The position numbers were made by a program, and so were the translations under genes. From Panorpa germanica (Eukaryota; Arthropoda; Insecta; Mecoptera; Panorpidae), in contig OY783220.1 of the NCBI GenBank assembly GCA_963678705.1, positions 10,871,001-10,935,000 of the forward strand: DNA of 64,000 nt, given 5' to 3'. This document shows, piece after piece, positions 23,846 through 36,028 of this stretch. A model generated the notes under the pieces. It was not told the origin of the DNA, did no database searches, and saw only the letters and a program-made list of their open reading frames with translations. Numbering within the stretch: the stretch's first letter is position 1; the number at the start of each line of letters is the position of its first letter.

Positions 23846-26800
23846 TTATGTTGTTGAAGCTGGGCTATCGTTCAGAGACCCATTAGTATGACTTTGGTGA
23901 GGTCTATAGTCTTCCTGCACTTCATTTTCGTCAATAACATTGTTCTCTTCTATATCCAAAGCGTTACCAACTGGACTTGATAAAACACTATTTTGTCCGT
24001 TAACTCGAGGAGAATTTTCTTCAGTACTTCTTGTTTCCTGATCCATGTTGTCTACTAAATCTGCAGGTTCTGAGACTTGAGGACTAAATACTTGTGTTGG
24101 AGATACTTGTGTTGGACTGTAGTAATTAACGTTGCGACTATACTCTCCTCCAAATAGAGGACTTTGTGCTGAATGATGAGGCGTTCCTGAAGCAATGTTA
24201 AACTTACATTAAAAAACTGTTTTTTTCTATTGATAATATTTAATAGAGTGAGATCCCAGAGCCGGCAGACATCACTTATTTTCTGATGAACAAAATGTGT
24301 AAGATTGAATAGTGTTTGTATGTACAATGATCGTATGCCTACCTGCAAACTTAACCAGGCGGCCATTTTACAGGTAATCAAGGTTTATGTCTCACTCATC
24401 GCTCCTACTCATAGCGGGACTAGGTGATAGTTGGCCACTTGGATTGGTCTATCATCTTGTAAAACGTTTTAAAACAGTTGTCTCGCTAACATATATAAAA
24501 ATGGATCATCAGAAAATAAGTAAGTTTAAGTAATTTTTTTGTCAGCTTTAAAGCGTCTGCAAGGTAATACAAGGTATTGCAAGACAACTGTTTTAAAACG
24601 TTTTACAAGAGGACAAATTTATTCAAAGACCCAATTTTAATTCCGCTATGAGTAGGAGCGAGAGTGCATTATCCATGCGCATGAGAGTGAGTGAGACATA
24701 AACCTTGATTACCTGATACCTGGAAAATGGCCGCCTGGTCAAGTTATCAGGTAGGCATACGATCATTGTACATACTAACACTATTCAATCTTACACATTT
24801 TGTTCATTAGAAAATAAGTGATGTCTGCTGACTCTGGGATCTTGGACTATAAAGTGTAGTTGTTATAGCTCTACCTGTGTTGCTATCGCTTCCTGAACGT
24901 GGAGATGCCATGGCATACACTCTTTTGGTGCTGTCCGTTGAAGACGTATGGCTGGGAGTCATATGACTGGGTGTGAAACGTGGACTCTGCGTAGGGGTGT
25001 ACCGCTGATTAGGGCTCCACAAAGAGCCAAGGTTTCTTTGGTACACATTTCTGAAACCTATAATGATACATAATTATTAATAACAATATGATTGTGTGTG
25101 TGAACAAACTATTATTATATATCCTCACCCTCAGAGTAACTCGGGGTGTAACTATCGCTTCTAGGGTTGTAATAATATGGTGAAGGTGATGAATAACCAA
25201 TCGATGGTGTGTAAGGCGTACGTGCGCTTCGTGCCCCCTGCGCACTTGGCATATAACTCGGTGTTACTACAGAAGCATAAACTTGTTTCTTAATATTGGG
25301 ATCACACACATTAGGTGTTCGTTGCGATGGTATATGAGTATCACTCCATTGCACCTGACTAGGAGTAAAATCTCCTTTAATGTAAAGATGAATAGGTCTG
25401 CGAAATCCTTTACTTAAGTGCTGCGGGACCCCTAATACAGTGCACTGGCTAAATCCTACTTCGGGAGATAGTAAGTAGTCGTGGAATTTGTTTGGGTAGA
25501 ACTCAATATTGCGATAATGATGATATATGGTTTCCTGCAAAATAAACAATGTTAATAATAACATAATTGTAAATGTTATACAGGGTGGAGTTTTTCGTAC
25601 TTTTCCCTGATATAGAAATTTTATTCGTATCACTTAAATATTTAAAGTTTTGATTATGTTGTAATTACCAATAATTAAATATGGTATTAAACTAAACAAA
25701 AAAAATATTTATTTCTGATTTATTTTTATCTCATTGCCTTATTAGGCATTTAATAACTAATTAAATACGATTTATTACTCGTTAATAAAAAGCAACTTAA
25801 ATTGAGTAAGGCAAAAATAAGCTAATGACTAGTATAAACTAGAACAAATTAACTCTTAATATTTAATAGAAAAAATTATTGAAGATTTTTAAATTGATCA
25901 TCAATCTTGAATTTCAGCTAAAAGTTTAGCTTTTTTGACGCCAAATTTTTTTTTCTCGTTTTCTTTTTAAATTTTCTGATTCATTTCATTTTGAATTTTA
26001 AATAAAATATAATATTCTATTTATGAAATAGTTGCCGCAATCTAATTCCCTGATATTTCCAGGTTGCATTAAATTCCCTGATTTCCATGTTTTCCAGGTC
26101 TGTGGCCACCGTATTATATAACGAAAACTTACTGTTAAATTCCTTTTCTTTTTATAGCTCGCCCAATTTTGTGCTTCTAATATTAATTTCCCACCAGGAC
26201 GAAGTTGTGCAAACATTCTCTTGAAAGCTAATTTAAGTCCCGCATCTCCAAAATTTAAATGCAACCACTTTGATACAGACAAACACATAATAAGGTCATA
26301 CTGTGCTGGTTCTAGGCAAACCAAAGTCTCATCCTTTAAAACGTAATTTCCCTAAAAAAATAATTTACTAATATCAATCTGAATTTACAGTTTAAAAAAT
26401 ATAATAATATAAAAAAAATATATTTACTTGTTTAAAAACCACATTATATGGAAATCCCAATCCATCCTGGTCCATGCGATCGTCGATAATATCTATAGGT
26501 CCGTACATTACTGGAAATGATACAGGAAAATATATTTTCTCTACTTTCGATTTTTTATTATATGTGTTTATACGACCATCGGGCTTGTTTTCCTGTTCCG
26601 TTGAAACCACGTCATTATCACTCTTACCAGAGTTTGATTTATTATCACATTCTTCAGAACCTCTTTGATCAATTAGTAACGGAGATTTTGTAGTATTTTC
26701 CGTATGGTTAGTGCTTGTTTCTGTATTTGACTGCGTTGAACTAGCTTCTGCGCTAGTCACTGTCGATGTAGGCTTTTTACTTTGAATCAATACATACTGC

Positions 26801-28962
26801 CGTAAATTCTTCTTTGCGCGCTCTGAAATATTTAATAAATAAAATAGATACAAATCATTAATAAGCTTGTGTCCTATGTTTTAATAATTTCTTATATGTT
26901 AAGAGATATTAACAATTAAAAAAGTCGTTTTGTCTCTTTAATTATTACAGGGATTCAACGTGGTACACATTTCAAATGCATGTGACATCACAACCGCTGC
27001 TAACCTTACAGCTCACAAATCTCTGCTATATGTATTTATACATCAAAATATCAATTATTATTTACAGCTATTTCAAGGAACAATAAAATTTCAATATTAT
27101 GTCTGCCGTAACAGGGTTAAATAAAATAAAAACTTATTATTCTTTCGACTTGACTTGATTGTTCGACTACCAACAGCTACAAAACATTACCACAGCACTG
27201 ACCTACTCAACAAATAACTGACGTTAAAATGCATTTGACATCATACAAATGGCCGACCATATCTAGCGCTAAAACTACAATTTAAATTTTTAATTGCTAT
27301 ATCTCCGTCAACATTTAGATATTTAATAAAATAGACACGCCAATACACATTTATTAACATCAATTTCAATCAACAATTGAAAAATCGACCACTAAAAATT
27401 ATTAGATGAATATTTTAATCTTAAATAATTACTAATACGTACCAATAAGTTTTTTATCAATATCGATCCCCGTAACTGATTTTGCATGTAAGTCTTTCGC
27501 TGCTGAAATGGCCATATGCCCCACATTACATCCAATATCCAAAATATCTTTTCCGTTAAATAAATGTGAGTTCATTAAAAATACTTTAAGCCGCACATCC
27601 ATATTTTCATTTAAATTTCGGTATCCATAATACCTAAAAAAAAAAAAAAAGCAGAAATAATATAATTCTGTAAACACATAAAATATTAATTATTAAGACA
27701 TTAACAATAGAATTGCTACACACCGATCATAATTTCCATACTGGAACTTCCTATCCTCCTTTTTAAAGACACGTGTAGGCTCCTTCGCCGGTTCTTCAGC
27801 CTCTTGATCTGCTACCTCGCCTGTTTTACGTTCTAAGAATTCTTTATTTTCAACATTTTCATTTATTTCTTGATTAACTTCTGTCGAATTACGTTCAGGA
27901 CCCCCATTATTTGTTCGACACCTACCGCGCCCTCTCCAGTTCGGTCCACTTCCTCCTCTGTAATAAACAATCATTATTATTTGATTATTGATGTATAATA
28001 AACATGGCTTATTACTAAATTCTTCTATACCTATGTGGTCTCATCCAGGCACCTGGTTGGGGTATAACTGGGCTAACTATTTTGTCCATGGAATCCATTC
28101 TACGGAGTTTTCTTGCTGAGCCATCTTTGGATTTATCACACTCACTGTCTCTTCTCTTACGAGAACATGCCGATAGATCTAACTTTAAATCACGAACTGC
28201 TTTTTCCGCTGGTTTTGTTTCTGCAGATGTAGACTCATTCAATGATTCGTCTTTACATGGAGTACTTGTTGTAACTTCTGCCGTCGAATTAGTAATATCC
28301 GTTTCCAGTTTATCATCATCGTGAGAAGCATTTTGCTTTGCAGCTCTCCGTTTATTCCTTTTTCGATTACGTGTTCTTCTCTTTAAAGGGGAACTCAATT
28401 GCTTTTCATATTCCTTTGCATCTACAGGATGTAACAGATTTAATGGATCACAAATATTGGGTGGTATTATAACTTCTACTTTAAATCTGGGAGGCGTTGG
28501 TAATGGAGATGATTTCGGAGTTAATGCATTCATAGCTCGATTAACATCTTCATCTTGAAGACTATTTAAGTTTAACGGGTCTGATATATTACCACCTAAC
28601 AAAAACTTTGTAGGTGGAATTATATCTTTGCGTGGTCGTTTCATTGGAAGATAGAATTTAGATATTGACGTAATACTTTGCAATCGTTTCCGAGGTACCT
28701 TTGAATTGATATTGTTAAAAGTGTTGCGACGGATACGCTTTTCCGAATCTTTTTTTCCGGAATAATTATTTGCATTGGTACTTTTTTGTCTTCCATATCT
28801 TGATTTCCAACCTTGTTGGTGAGATTTATTGTTTTGCTGTTTTGAATGCTTTCTCTTGCGATGGCGAGACTTCTTCGGTGCTTCATTTATTTCCAGATTC
28901 TTGGAGAATGCATCTGGGGGTTTCATTTCTTCTCCAGAACCTTTTAAAGGATCTTCAGACAT
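23846..28962 (-). CDS. bin3: Bin3/MEPCE: 7SK snRNA 5' gamma-methylphosphate capping enzyme
   Basis: Exons (minus strand, in order): 28031-28962, 27724-27957, 27443-27633, 26428-26822, 26133-26351, 25129-25534, 24875-25057, 23846-24186, giving 966 residues. A basic, low-complexity N-terminus of about 310 residues precedes the Bin3 methyltransferase domain (about 389-715). SAM motif I is [11 protein letters not shown] after YYGYRN; then come [38 protein letters not shown] and [14 protein letters not shown]. These match MEPCE closely. The enzyme methylates the 5' gamma-phosphate of 7SK RNA and stays in the 7SK snRNP that restrains P-TEFb. A poly-Ser/Thr/Asn insert sits inside the domain (exon 4), as in other members. 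Unlike human MEPCE, a tail of about 250 residues follows, with about 22 Ser/Thr-Pro sites. Exon 7 has tandem acceptors 7 bases apart; only the upstream one keeps the tail open. Introns 3 and 7 contain foldback repeats. Confidence 0.93.
24251..24842. mobile_element. Long-armed foldback element in bin3 intron 7
   Basis: Left arm 24251-24483 and right arm 24582-24842 are inverted copies beginning AGATCCCAGAG at the tips. Shared blocks include CAGACATCACTTATTTTCT, ACAATGATCGTATGCCTACC, TAATCAAGGTTTATGTCTCA and TAAAACGTTTTAAAACAGTT. The roughly 100-base centre has no coding frame. The arms differ by small indels, so the insertion is not brand new. The right tip lies only 33 bases from the exon 7 donor, and retention of the intron would read into it. 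No clear target duplication seen. Confidence 0.85.
26866..27397. repeat. AT-rich foldback-family copy in bin3 intron 3
   Basis: Same family as 6408-6925 and the 59-kb and 62.6-kb copies. It begins with a GCTTGTGTCCTATG-like segment and ends with the tip motif GAAAAATCGACCACTAAAAA. It is a half element: one terminal arm is present and no facing inverted arm is found beside it. Confidence 0.75.
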
Positions 28963-31077
28963 CTGTAAAAAATAATAATGTAATAAAAACTTTTAAATTT
29001 AATTTCTAAATAAATAAAAAGTAAATATAATGTTTAGATATTAAAAAACAACGTAAAAGTTTCAAAAAACTATTTATTTATTATATATATTCTTGTAGAT
29101 TTTGCGCCTATTTCTATTAAATTACTTGTATTTTAATATTTTCTTTTCCGATAGACCTAACAGTACTCTCAGCACACGAAAATGTAGCATTTTCGTAGCA
29201 GATACGTTTAGAAGTAAAGTGAAGAGATCCGCATAAAATGGGCTTCAATTGTTACGAATTTCATCTCATAAAATTGCAATTATTTTATCTATTACGGTTT
29301 ATAATTAACATACACATTTTCCATATTATTTCAAATAATTACTATAATAAAAAAATGTTATAAACAACTTCTGATTGTGTCATAACAATGAAAAAAAAGA
29401 GCTATCAATATTTAATAAACATGCAAGCAATAAAAACAAATTCTTAAATTAATTTTCTAATGGTTTTAAAATACAATAAAGATTATTACAAATATTGTGA
29501 ATAGATTCACATATATCAAATTTAATTTCTGATTAAAAATATTGTCTTGCCAAAACAAAATTGTTTTATGACTTCCACAATTTCTAATTGAAAGTAATTA
29601 AACCACATATTAGATATATCATAAATTAAATGTGAACTAAGGGAAGTGTGTATGATCATGTTGTAATTTGTACGCAATACTAAAAATATCTAACTGCAAT
29701 TTAGTTATAAGTTAGAAAATGATTTAAATGTTTGAAATAATTTTGTGCACTTCAGATCACGAAAATTAATTTTTTTAAATTATTAGCGTAGAAGCGTTTA
29801 TCTAGATTTAATAAAACCAATAACAGATTATTAAAATATCAAAAATGAACTAACATTAAAATTAGTAGACCTACTAAAAAAAAAACAAATAATTAGTAAT
29901 TTTTTTCTAATACAATTAATTAACAGTGTGTCTTTATTTAAAAACAAATAATTATTATGGATAGTGCGCAAACGTTGAAAGAATATATTCAACAAAGAAA
30001 CATTACTTTAATTAATTGTTGTAGTAAGAACTAAGAAATATATTAAATAAATTTGATAAACAAATGCTTTAAAACAAATTTTAAATTTATTTGAAGAAAT
30101 GTCAGTATCTGCATTAGTAATAATTTTGTTTTAAATATGTTCAAACACGTAAATCATTAAGTTAAATTATGAAGTCATGGCCGCTACTTTAAAACTGGCT
30201 GCGCCTGCGTAGTACGTCTAATGCGACAACTGGTACGAACGTTTATGGACATCACAATTTTACGTATTATAAATCAACAAAAAAACCTATTTATATTAAA
30301 CGTAATATTATTATTTTACCTTCAAACTATTCACTATGATTTTTAGCACTTCTATACGTAGTTTTGTAATAAATTAAGGTCATAAATTGCTAATAATTCA
30401 CAATCAACCTTTAGGATCACCACACGTTCAGTGCCAAACACATAATGAAGCTAAATCGTTTCCAGACGCGGGAGCCATTTTATTTTTTCACTCAGCATGC
30501 AAATCGAAAATGAACGATTCTTAGTACGAATAGATCCGAATATTATCCACAATTTGTGGGCCAAAAATAAAAAAAGAAAATTGTGCATTTAGAGAGATTT
30601 AGATAAAATTCCTTCTCATTAGATACTCATCTTGAAATAAACAAATTCTATTAATCTATTCTATATCATATATCAAAGAAAGATTATATCGCAATATATT
30701 TTTTAAGTAATTGTATTTGCATAATCTTAAGATAAAATATAAATATTATACAACACATGTATAATTCTCAATTCTATATACTCCAGAAATAATATTACAT
30801 TCTCTAATTTTCCACATTTTCAATTATTCTACCAGCATTGATAAGCCTTTATTTACTTTTTATTATGTTCCAAATATAGTCGACAGATGTCAACAATGAG
30901 GGCTAATATTTATTGTTCGACGTTTGCCAGCGTCAGCCAGCGTCAACTTTGACAATCTGTAATTTCACAAATTATTTATTATCTAATATTCTCATTACTG
31001 CTCATTACTGTGAAAGATTTTCACACATTTGGATGATAGTGCAGCAACTAATAAGCCAAAACATAAAAGCATTAAAA
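28963..31077. promoter_or_regulatory. Divergent upstream region of bin3 and GLOD4
   Basis: 2.1 kb separates the two start codons. It should hold both promoters and 5' untranslated sequence. The GC-richer patches are around 30170-30250 (ACTGGCTGCGCCTGCGTAGT) and 30455-30490 (CCAGACGCGGGAGCCATTTT), which could be the bin3 start region. About 30890-30960 precedes GLOD4. No coding frame or clear transposon seen; the rest is AT-rich. Confidence 0.4.
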
Positions 31078-33290
31078 ATGATTAGTGGACGTGCGTTACA
31101 TTATGTTTTTAAAATTCCAGATAGAAAAACTACATCAAAGTTTTATAGAGATGTTCTTGGAATGCAGGTAATTAATTACGTATTATACTAATGGGTATTA
31201 TTATAATTGTTTTGTTAACATTTTGTCAATTCAATATATACATGCCTCGGTAAAGTTTTTTTTACCGACTTTTTTTTGCTCCCACTAAATTTATCATTCT
31301 ATCCAGTCATAATGTGCTTCACATGGGTTGCATATTCTATAATATTACCTTAAACGGCTCCGTTTAGTAAGCAAGCAAATATACTGTATGCAATTATTAG
31401 AATTTATTCTTTTCATTGACTTTTGTAAGTTAGTTTTTTAAAAGAACTATTTACATGCAGGTACTGCGCCATGAAGAATTTAAAGAAGGATGCGAAGCTA
31501 CATGCAACGGGTATTTAAATAAATTTACAAATTCACTCAATAATGCTTATATTATATACTCGAATTTTTGAATATATAATGGATACATTACAGACCTTAC
31601 GATGGAAGATGGAGTAAGACGATGGTTGGGTATGGTCCTGAAGACACACATTTTGCAATAGAGCTTACATATAATTACGGCATATCTAATTATGAAAGAG
31701 GAAATGATTTCATCGGAATTACTATTAAGTCCAAGGAAGCTCTACAAAGAGCTGAGAAATTGAAATGGCCTATTGAGGTAGAAAACGGCGTTAAATATTT
31801 AGAGGCTCCAGGTGGATACAAATTTTACATTGTCGATGAGACTCAACCGACAAATACAGGTTTGTGTAATAGGATATATTACATCTAAGCACTGTGACAT
31901 ATATTTAAGGGTTGTTTAACGTAAGAAAGTTTACCTGTAACATAAATTATTTTACGTTAATATAAAACAAAATTTATTTTTCGACATAATATTTTTCACA
32001 TTTTCTGATGTTAATAAAGTAAAGGTTTTTATGCAATATTACATATTAATCTAATATATTAATAAGAGAGTTTTAATGTATGTTGCATTTGTTAAATTTC
32101 AACAAGATGAAAGTAAGAAATGTTACGTTAAATAATACATGAATTTACGGTTTGTGATTAAGAGATCAGTAATCTGTTTTATTATTCAGATCCAGTGCAG
32201 AAAGTCAGCTTATCTTCATCTAATCTAAAACAATCTATTGATTATTGGAAAGATTTGCTTGGGTTAAATTTATTTGAAGAAAAGAAACAATCTGTCGTGC
32301 TAGGGTTCGAGGCAGACAAAGCGAAACTTGAACTCATTGCTCTGGGTAATTTGTTTAAAATCATTCTTTACTTTATTTGTATTTATTTATTATTTATTGT
32401 AATGTTTTTGCCATTAGGCACTACATTCTTCCGCCTTAAATCCATAAATTACATTCCAATTCCAAAAGAAAAAAAAAATCTACACTTCTTGTCTTCTTTT
32501 TCACTTCAGATTAAAATCTTTCCTCGTTCCTTTTCTTTATTTCCGCCATCCACCTCTTTCCTTCACTGCCTCCCTTTAATAACTGCACAATATTCTTCTC
32601 GCTCATTACTTTTTTCTGACAAGCAAACTTAATATGCTCCAGTGTTTCAAACTCCGTTCCGCACACTCTACACATCCTTTCCTCGCTATTTGCCCAGTAT
32701 CTGTTTCCTTTATCCTCGTTTCCCAATGTAAATCTGGCAATCCTTCTCATGTTTTCTGCGTCTTTTTCTCTTAAGTAATGTGGTATCTCTCTCTCTCCCA
32801 AATCCTTTTATATCTTGTGTTGTAATTGCTCTTCTCGATTTTTTTCCTTTTTACTTTATTTGTAATAATAAACAGTTAAACCGCAAGTAATAATTCTTTT
32901 AGATGCACCAATTAAACGTGAGCAAGCGTTTGGTCGAATTGCATTTTCTTGCCCTTTCGATCAACAACCTCTGATAGAAAAAGTGGTTCGTGAGGCAAAC
33001 AAAACTATTTTAACACCACTTACATCTTTAGATACGCCCGGAAAAGCTACGGTATATATATTTTCATAATTATTCGACCAGAACAGATTTAATTTATTTT
33101 ATTAAACTTGTAATGATTACTCAGGTAACTTGAATCATAAACATTTCAGGTGCGAGTTATTATTTTGGCTGATCCAGATGGTCATGAAATTTGCTTTGTG
33201 GATGATGAAGCTTTCAAGCAACTGTCACAAGTAGATAGTGAGGCTGCAAAGCTTTTGGATAGGTACATTCTAAAAGACCCAACTAATTAA
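31078..33290 (+). CDS. GLOD4: GLOD4: glyoxalase domain-containing protein 4
   Basis: Exons: 31078-31167, 31461-31510, 31594-31859, 32190-32345, 32903-33051, 33150-33290, giving 283 residues, close to the vertebrate length. The N-terminus ([20 protein letters not shown]) and the segments [67 protein letters not shown] and [16 protein letters not shown] align along the whole of human GLOD4. The protein has two vicinal-oxygen-chelate (glyoxalase/bleomycin-resistance fold) repeats. Catalytic activity of the family is not established, so no reaction is assigned. The reading frame stays open upstream of the chosen Met, but that Met matches the conserved N-terminus. An R1-like LINE fragment lies in intron 4. 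The gene is divergent from bin3 and convergent with NCBP3. Confidence 0.93.
32390..32830 (-). mobile_element. R1-like LINE 3' end, copy 3 (best preserved)
   Basis: A minus-strand frame at 32511-32801 encodes the C-terminus of a LINE ORF2: [15 protein letters not shown] and RYW, then a zinc-knuckle-like [18 protein letters not shown] (Cys-x2-Cys-x8-His-x4-Cys). I know this arrangement from R1-type LINEs of hymenopterans. The 3' tail lies at about 32390-32440. The copy is 5' truncated and inserted antisense in GLOD4 intron 4. It aligns with 3287-3750 and 10042-10490. Confidence 0.8.
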
Positions 33291-33575
33291 TCAACAAAGA
33301 AGAAAGATATAAATCTCAATATGTTTTAAATTATTGGAATATTATTATTAGTGGTTCATGGCATTCCAAAATTTAAATTTACTCAATATAAAACTTTATT
33401 ATATATATATACTCGTTTCTTTAGTTTTTTAGTATATTTTGTAAGGAAACAAATTACTTAAAAAATAAAAATAAAACCTATATTTAATATATACATTAGT
33501 ACATAAAACAATATTTTTATACAATTAAAAGTATATTAAATTATGTTTAAAAGGTGTAAAAACATATAAATAAAA
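33291..33575. other. Short convergent 3' region of GLOD4 and NCBP3
   Basis: Only 285 bases separate the two stop codons. A plus-strand AATAAA at 33464-33469 would serve GLOD4, and a minus-strand AATAAA (TTTATT at 33395-33400) would serve NCBP3. If both are used, the two transcripts overlap antisense for roughly 100 bases. Confidence 0.45.
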
Positions 33576-35414
33576 TCAACTATTATCGCTGTAGTATTCG
33601 TTATTTACTTCTATCCTTAAAGCTTTTGATCCAGTAGCTATTGAATTGTGGCTTAGTCTTGATCTTAAATCTTCATCAAATCCTGGTCTATGCACTACAG
33701 ATTTTGTTCTTACAGATTGCCTTAAATCTCTTTTTTCTCCAGTTTCGTTATCAGAGCTAACGTAACTGCTTTCCGATGTATTGTTTCTTCTTCTTTCGAC
33801 CTCGTATCGTGTTATCGTTGATGTGATAGCTGATCTAATAGGTGAAGGTCTTCGAACTTTTTGTACAACACTAGCATAAGGTTGCGCCGAATGTATATCA
33901 TTAACATAATTATCTGAATCATAAGAATATCTTCTTTGAGAAAGCCGCTCTTTAATATTACTTTTAGCTGGTGTTCTTTTTGGTTCTTCCTTTTTCACAA
34001 TTTTGCCTAATCTGCTTTTTATATTAGATTTTGCAACCGCCTTACGTGGTGGGATTCTTTCATGATCTTCATAGTCACTAAACTCCTGTTCTCTTACTTG
34101 TGAGTTTGTACTAGTATATTTAGTTTGCGAAACTTTATGCAAGCGATTTTTATTAATTTTTTGTTGTTCTTCGTCTGCGTACATCTTCATTCTGGGTTTC
34201 TTAATTCTTTTCTTCCACTCTTCTGAACTGTCGCTTTCTCCTCCTGAACTCTTCACAGATCGTTTTTTCGTGTCGCGCCTAATCCCAATGCGTTCTAATA
34301 TTGGTCTGTTTGCACTAGATGGTTTTGTAACTACATCAACCGGCTCAACAACTTCTTGTGGTTCATTGTCCCACTGCTTTGATAATTTACCCCAAGGATT
34401 CTTTTTATCAACCTCATACGTTTCAGATTCTCTTGTAGATAAGAAGCCAATCTTGGATTTCCTGCGGGAATCAGAGATTAAGCCCCTCATTCCTCCAAAA
34501 TTGGGATTACCATACTTTTTGTAGTAAGTGCTCATTTTTTCAGCATACATTGGTTTTCTATCAGTTTTTGTCGCAAAACGAAGTAATATACATTTGGCTT
34601 TAGGATGAGGTAAACCGTAGCGCCAATATCCTGGAGGAATGGGTATTTTAATTGAAGATGCTTGAACCGTGTCTGTATTTTCTGCATTTGCCACGTGTTC
34701 AAATTCCTCTTCAACCATAACGACGTCCCCGTCATCGTCTTCTAATTTACTAACAATAACTGTCGTTTCAACATCGGCAGATTCTTCGTCGCCTGTGCCA
34801 TCAGAATTTTTATTCGATTTCAAGCCCTTTATGGATTTGGATAATCCATTTAGTGCTCTAGCTGTAGAAGAATCCTCGTTCCAGACAACGTTGCAAGAGT
34901 AATCACTTATCCATTCTATATTGGCAGGCCCATATGCTTTGAAGTATTCGAACACATCTTCTGTGCTCATATTTTCTGTACCACGTATATGAATAGTATC
35001 CAAACGAATGTTACGCATCTCTTGCTCATTTAAGCCTAAGCTTTCATACAACAATTGCAACTGATCATCTGACATAGCACACACATTTTTCGGGTCTAAA
35101 CCAAAGCGCTTAGCTCTTTCTGTAAGTTTACCTTGTGTTTCTTGGCTAAAAATATCAACACCTAAAAAAAATTCTATTAAATTGGGTTCTGTTGCAAATA
35201 TATATAAAAGTAATTATTAAATACCTGTTGTAAATCCACCATCACGATTTTCGTAAATTTTATTCTTTGTAACCACTACCTCGGACTCAGATATTTCGCC
35301 ATCTTCAATGCTACTAGCTGACATCCTTGAAAAATCATCAACTTCCATAGATTCATCAGCATTATTAGATGAAATTTTGGAATCTTGTAAAGGTTCCATT
35401 ATTAACGATGACAT
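33576..35414 (-). CDS. NCBP3: NCBP3: nuclear cap-binding protein subunit 3
   Basis: Exons (minus): 35225-35414 and 33576-35161, giving 591 residues. After an acidic N-terminus come AKRFGLDPKN and an RRM-like domain at about residues 115-165 (TIHIRGTENMSTEDVFEYFK then IEWISDYSCNVVW). Further on are the family block YYKKYGNPNFGGMRGLIS and a long Ser/Arg/Lys-rich disordered C-terminus. In vertebrates NCBP3 pairs with NCBP1 in an alternative nuclear cap-binding complex and contacts TREX and the exon junction complex. The human cap-contact motif WLDD reads WISD here, which keeps the Trp and last Asp. The gene lies 615 bases downstream of the SETD2 stop codon on the same strand and has its own start. 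Confidence 0.9.
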
Positions 35415-36028
35415 TTTCTATTAAAAAACTAATTTTTTAATATAATTTAAAAATGAATTGACAGCATTACAGTAACACAAACTCACAAACAATTAACAAA
35501 ATCTACATCAAGTGGAAGCGGTGTTAGCGGGTGGAAGCCTGTGTGCAAGCAAGTGTCAGTGTAACTGGTATGAAGATAGCTATTAGTAAAGTCTTTGTTT
35601 GGTAACGGTTGGTAACTAGTACGCTGCAGGGACATTAATCCACGCTGAAGTGCGCTAAGCGGCAAAGTCATGAATTCAAAATTCTTTGATAAAAATAAAC
35701 CAAGACTCATCAAGATAAACCCTTAAAAAAACAATTTATTTGCAGACCCTCAATATTCTAAATGACAATAAGCAAACATTATAGTTTTTTATTTTTATAT
35801 TCACTTATTTCATAGGTATTTAATTAATTACATATATATTTTTTAAATACTTAAACACAGCCAATATATTCTTGATTTTTTTTAAATATATACCAGTTTA
35901 AGTTTCTTATTTATCTACAGAATAATACAGTTATATAAAATACAAATTATTTAAAATATATTATATAAAATCATAAAAAAATTATAAATATATAATGGTT
36001 TGGACAGTAATTGAACACATTATAATTA
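35415..36028 (-). promoter_or_regulatory. SETD2 3' end and NCBP3 promoter region
   Basis: 614 bases between SETD2 stop and NCBP3 start, both minus strand. A minus AATAAA (TTTATT at 35788-35793) is a candidate SETD2 polyadenylation signal. The GC-richer part at about 35500-35700 is the likely NCBP3 promoter and 5' untranslated region. The 76-codon minus frame within it is unrecognised and probably chance. Confidence 0.4.

Noticed and set aside
24055-24381. 108-codon minus-strand frame in the last bin3 intron
   Set aside because: It runs through the foldback arm and overlaps the true exon 8 in a different frame; the phase-consistent exon 23846-24186 explains the coding signal.
32511-32801. 96-codon minus-strand frame with a Cys/His motif as a host gene
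   Set aside because: It matches the C-terminal end of an R1-like LINE ORF2, and its DNA recurs at 3.3 and 10.1 kb.
35483-35713. 76-codon minus-strand frame upstream of NCBP3
   Set aside because: No similarity recognised; it falls in the SETD2 3' / NCBP3 promoter interval and is more likely untranslated sequence.
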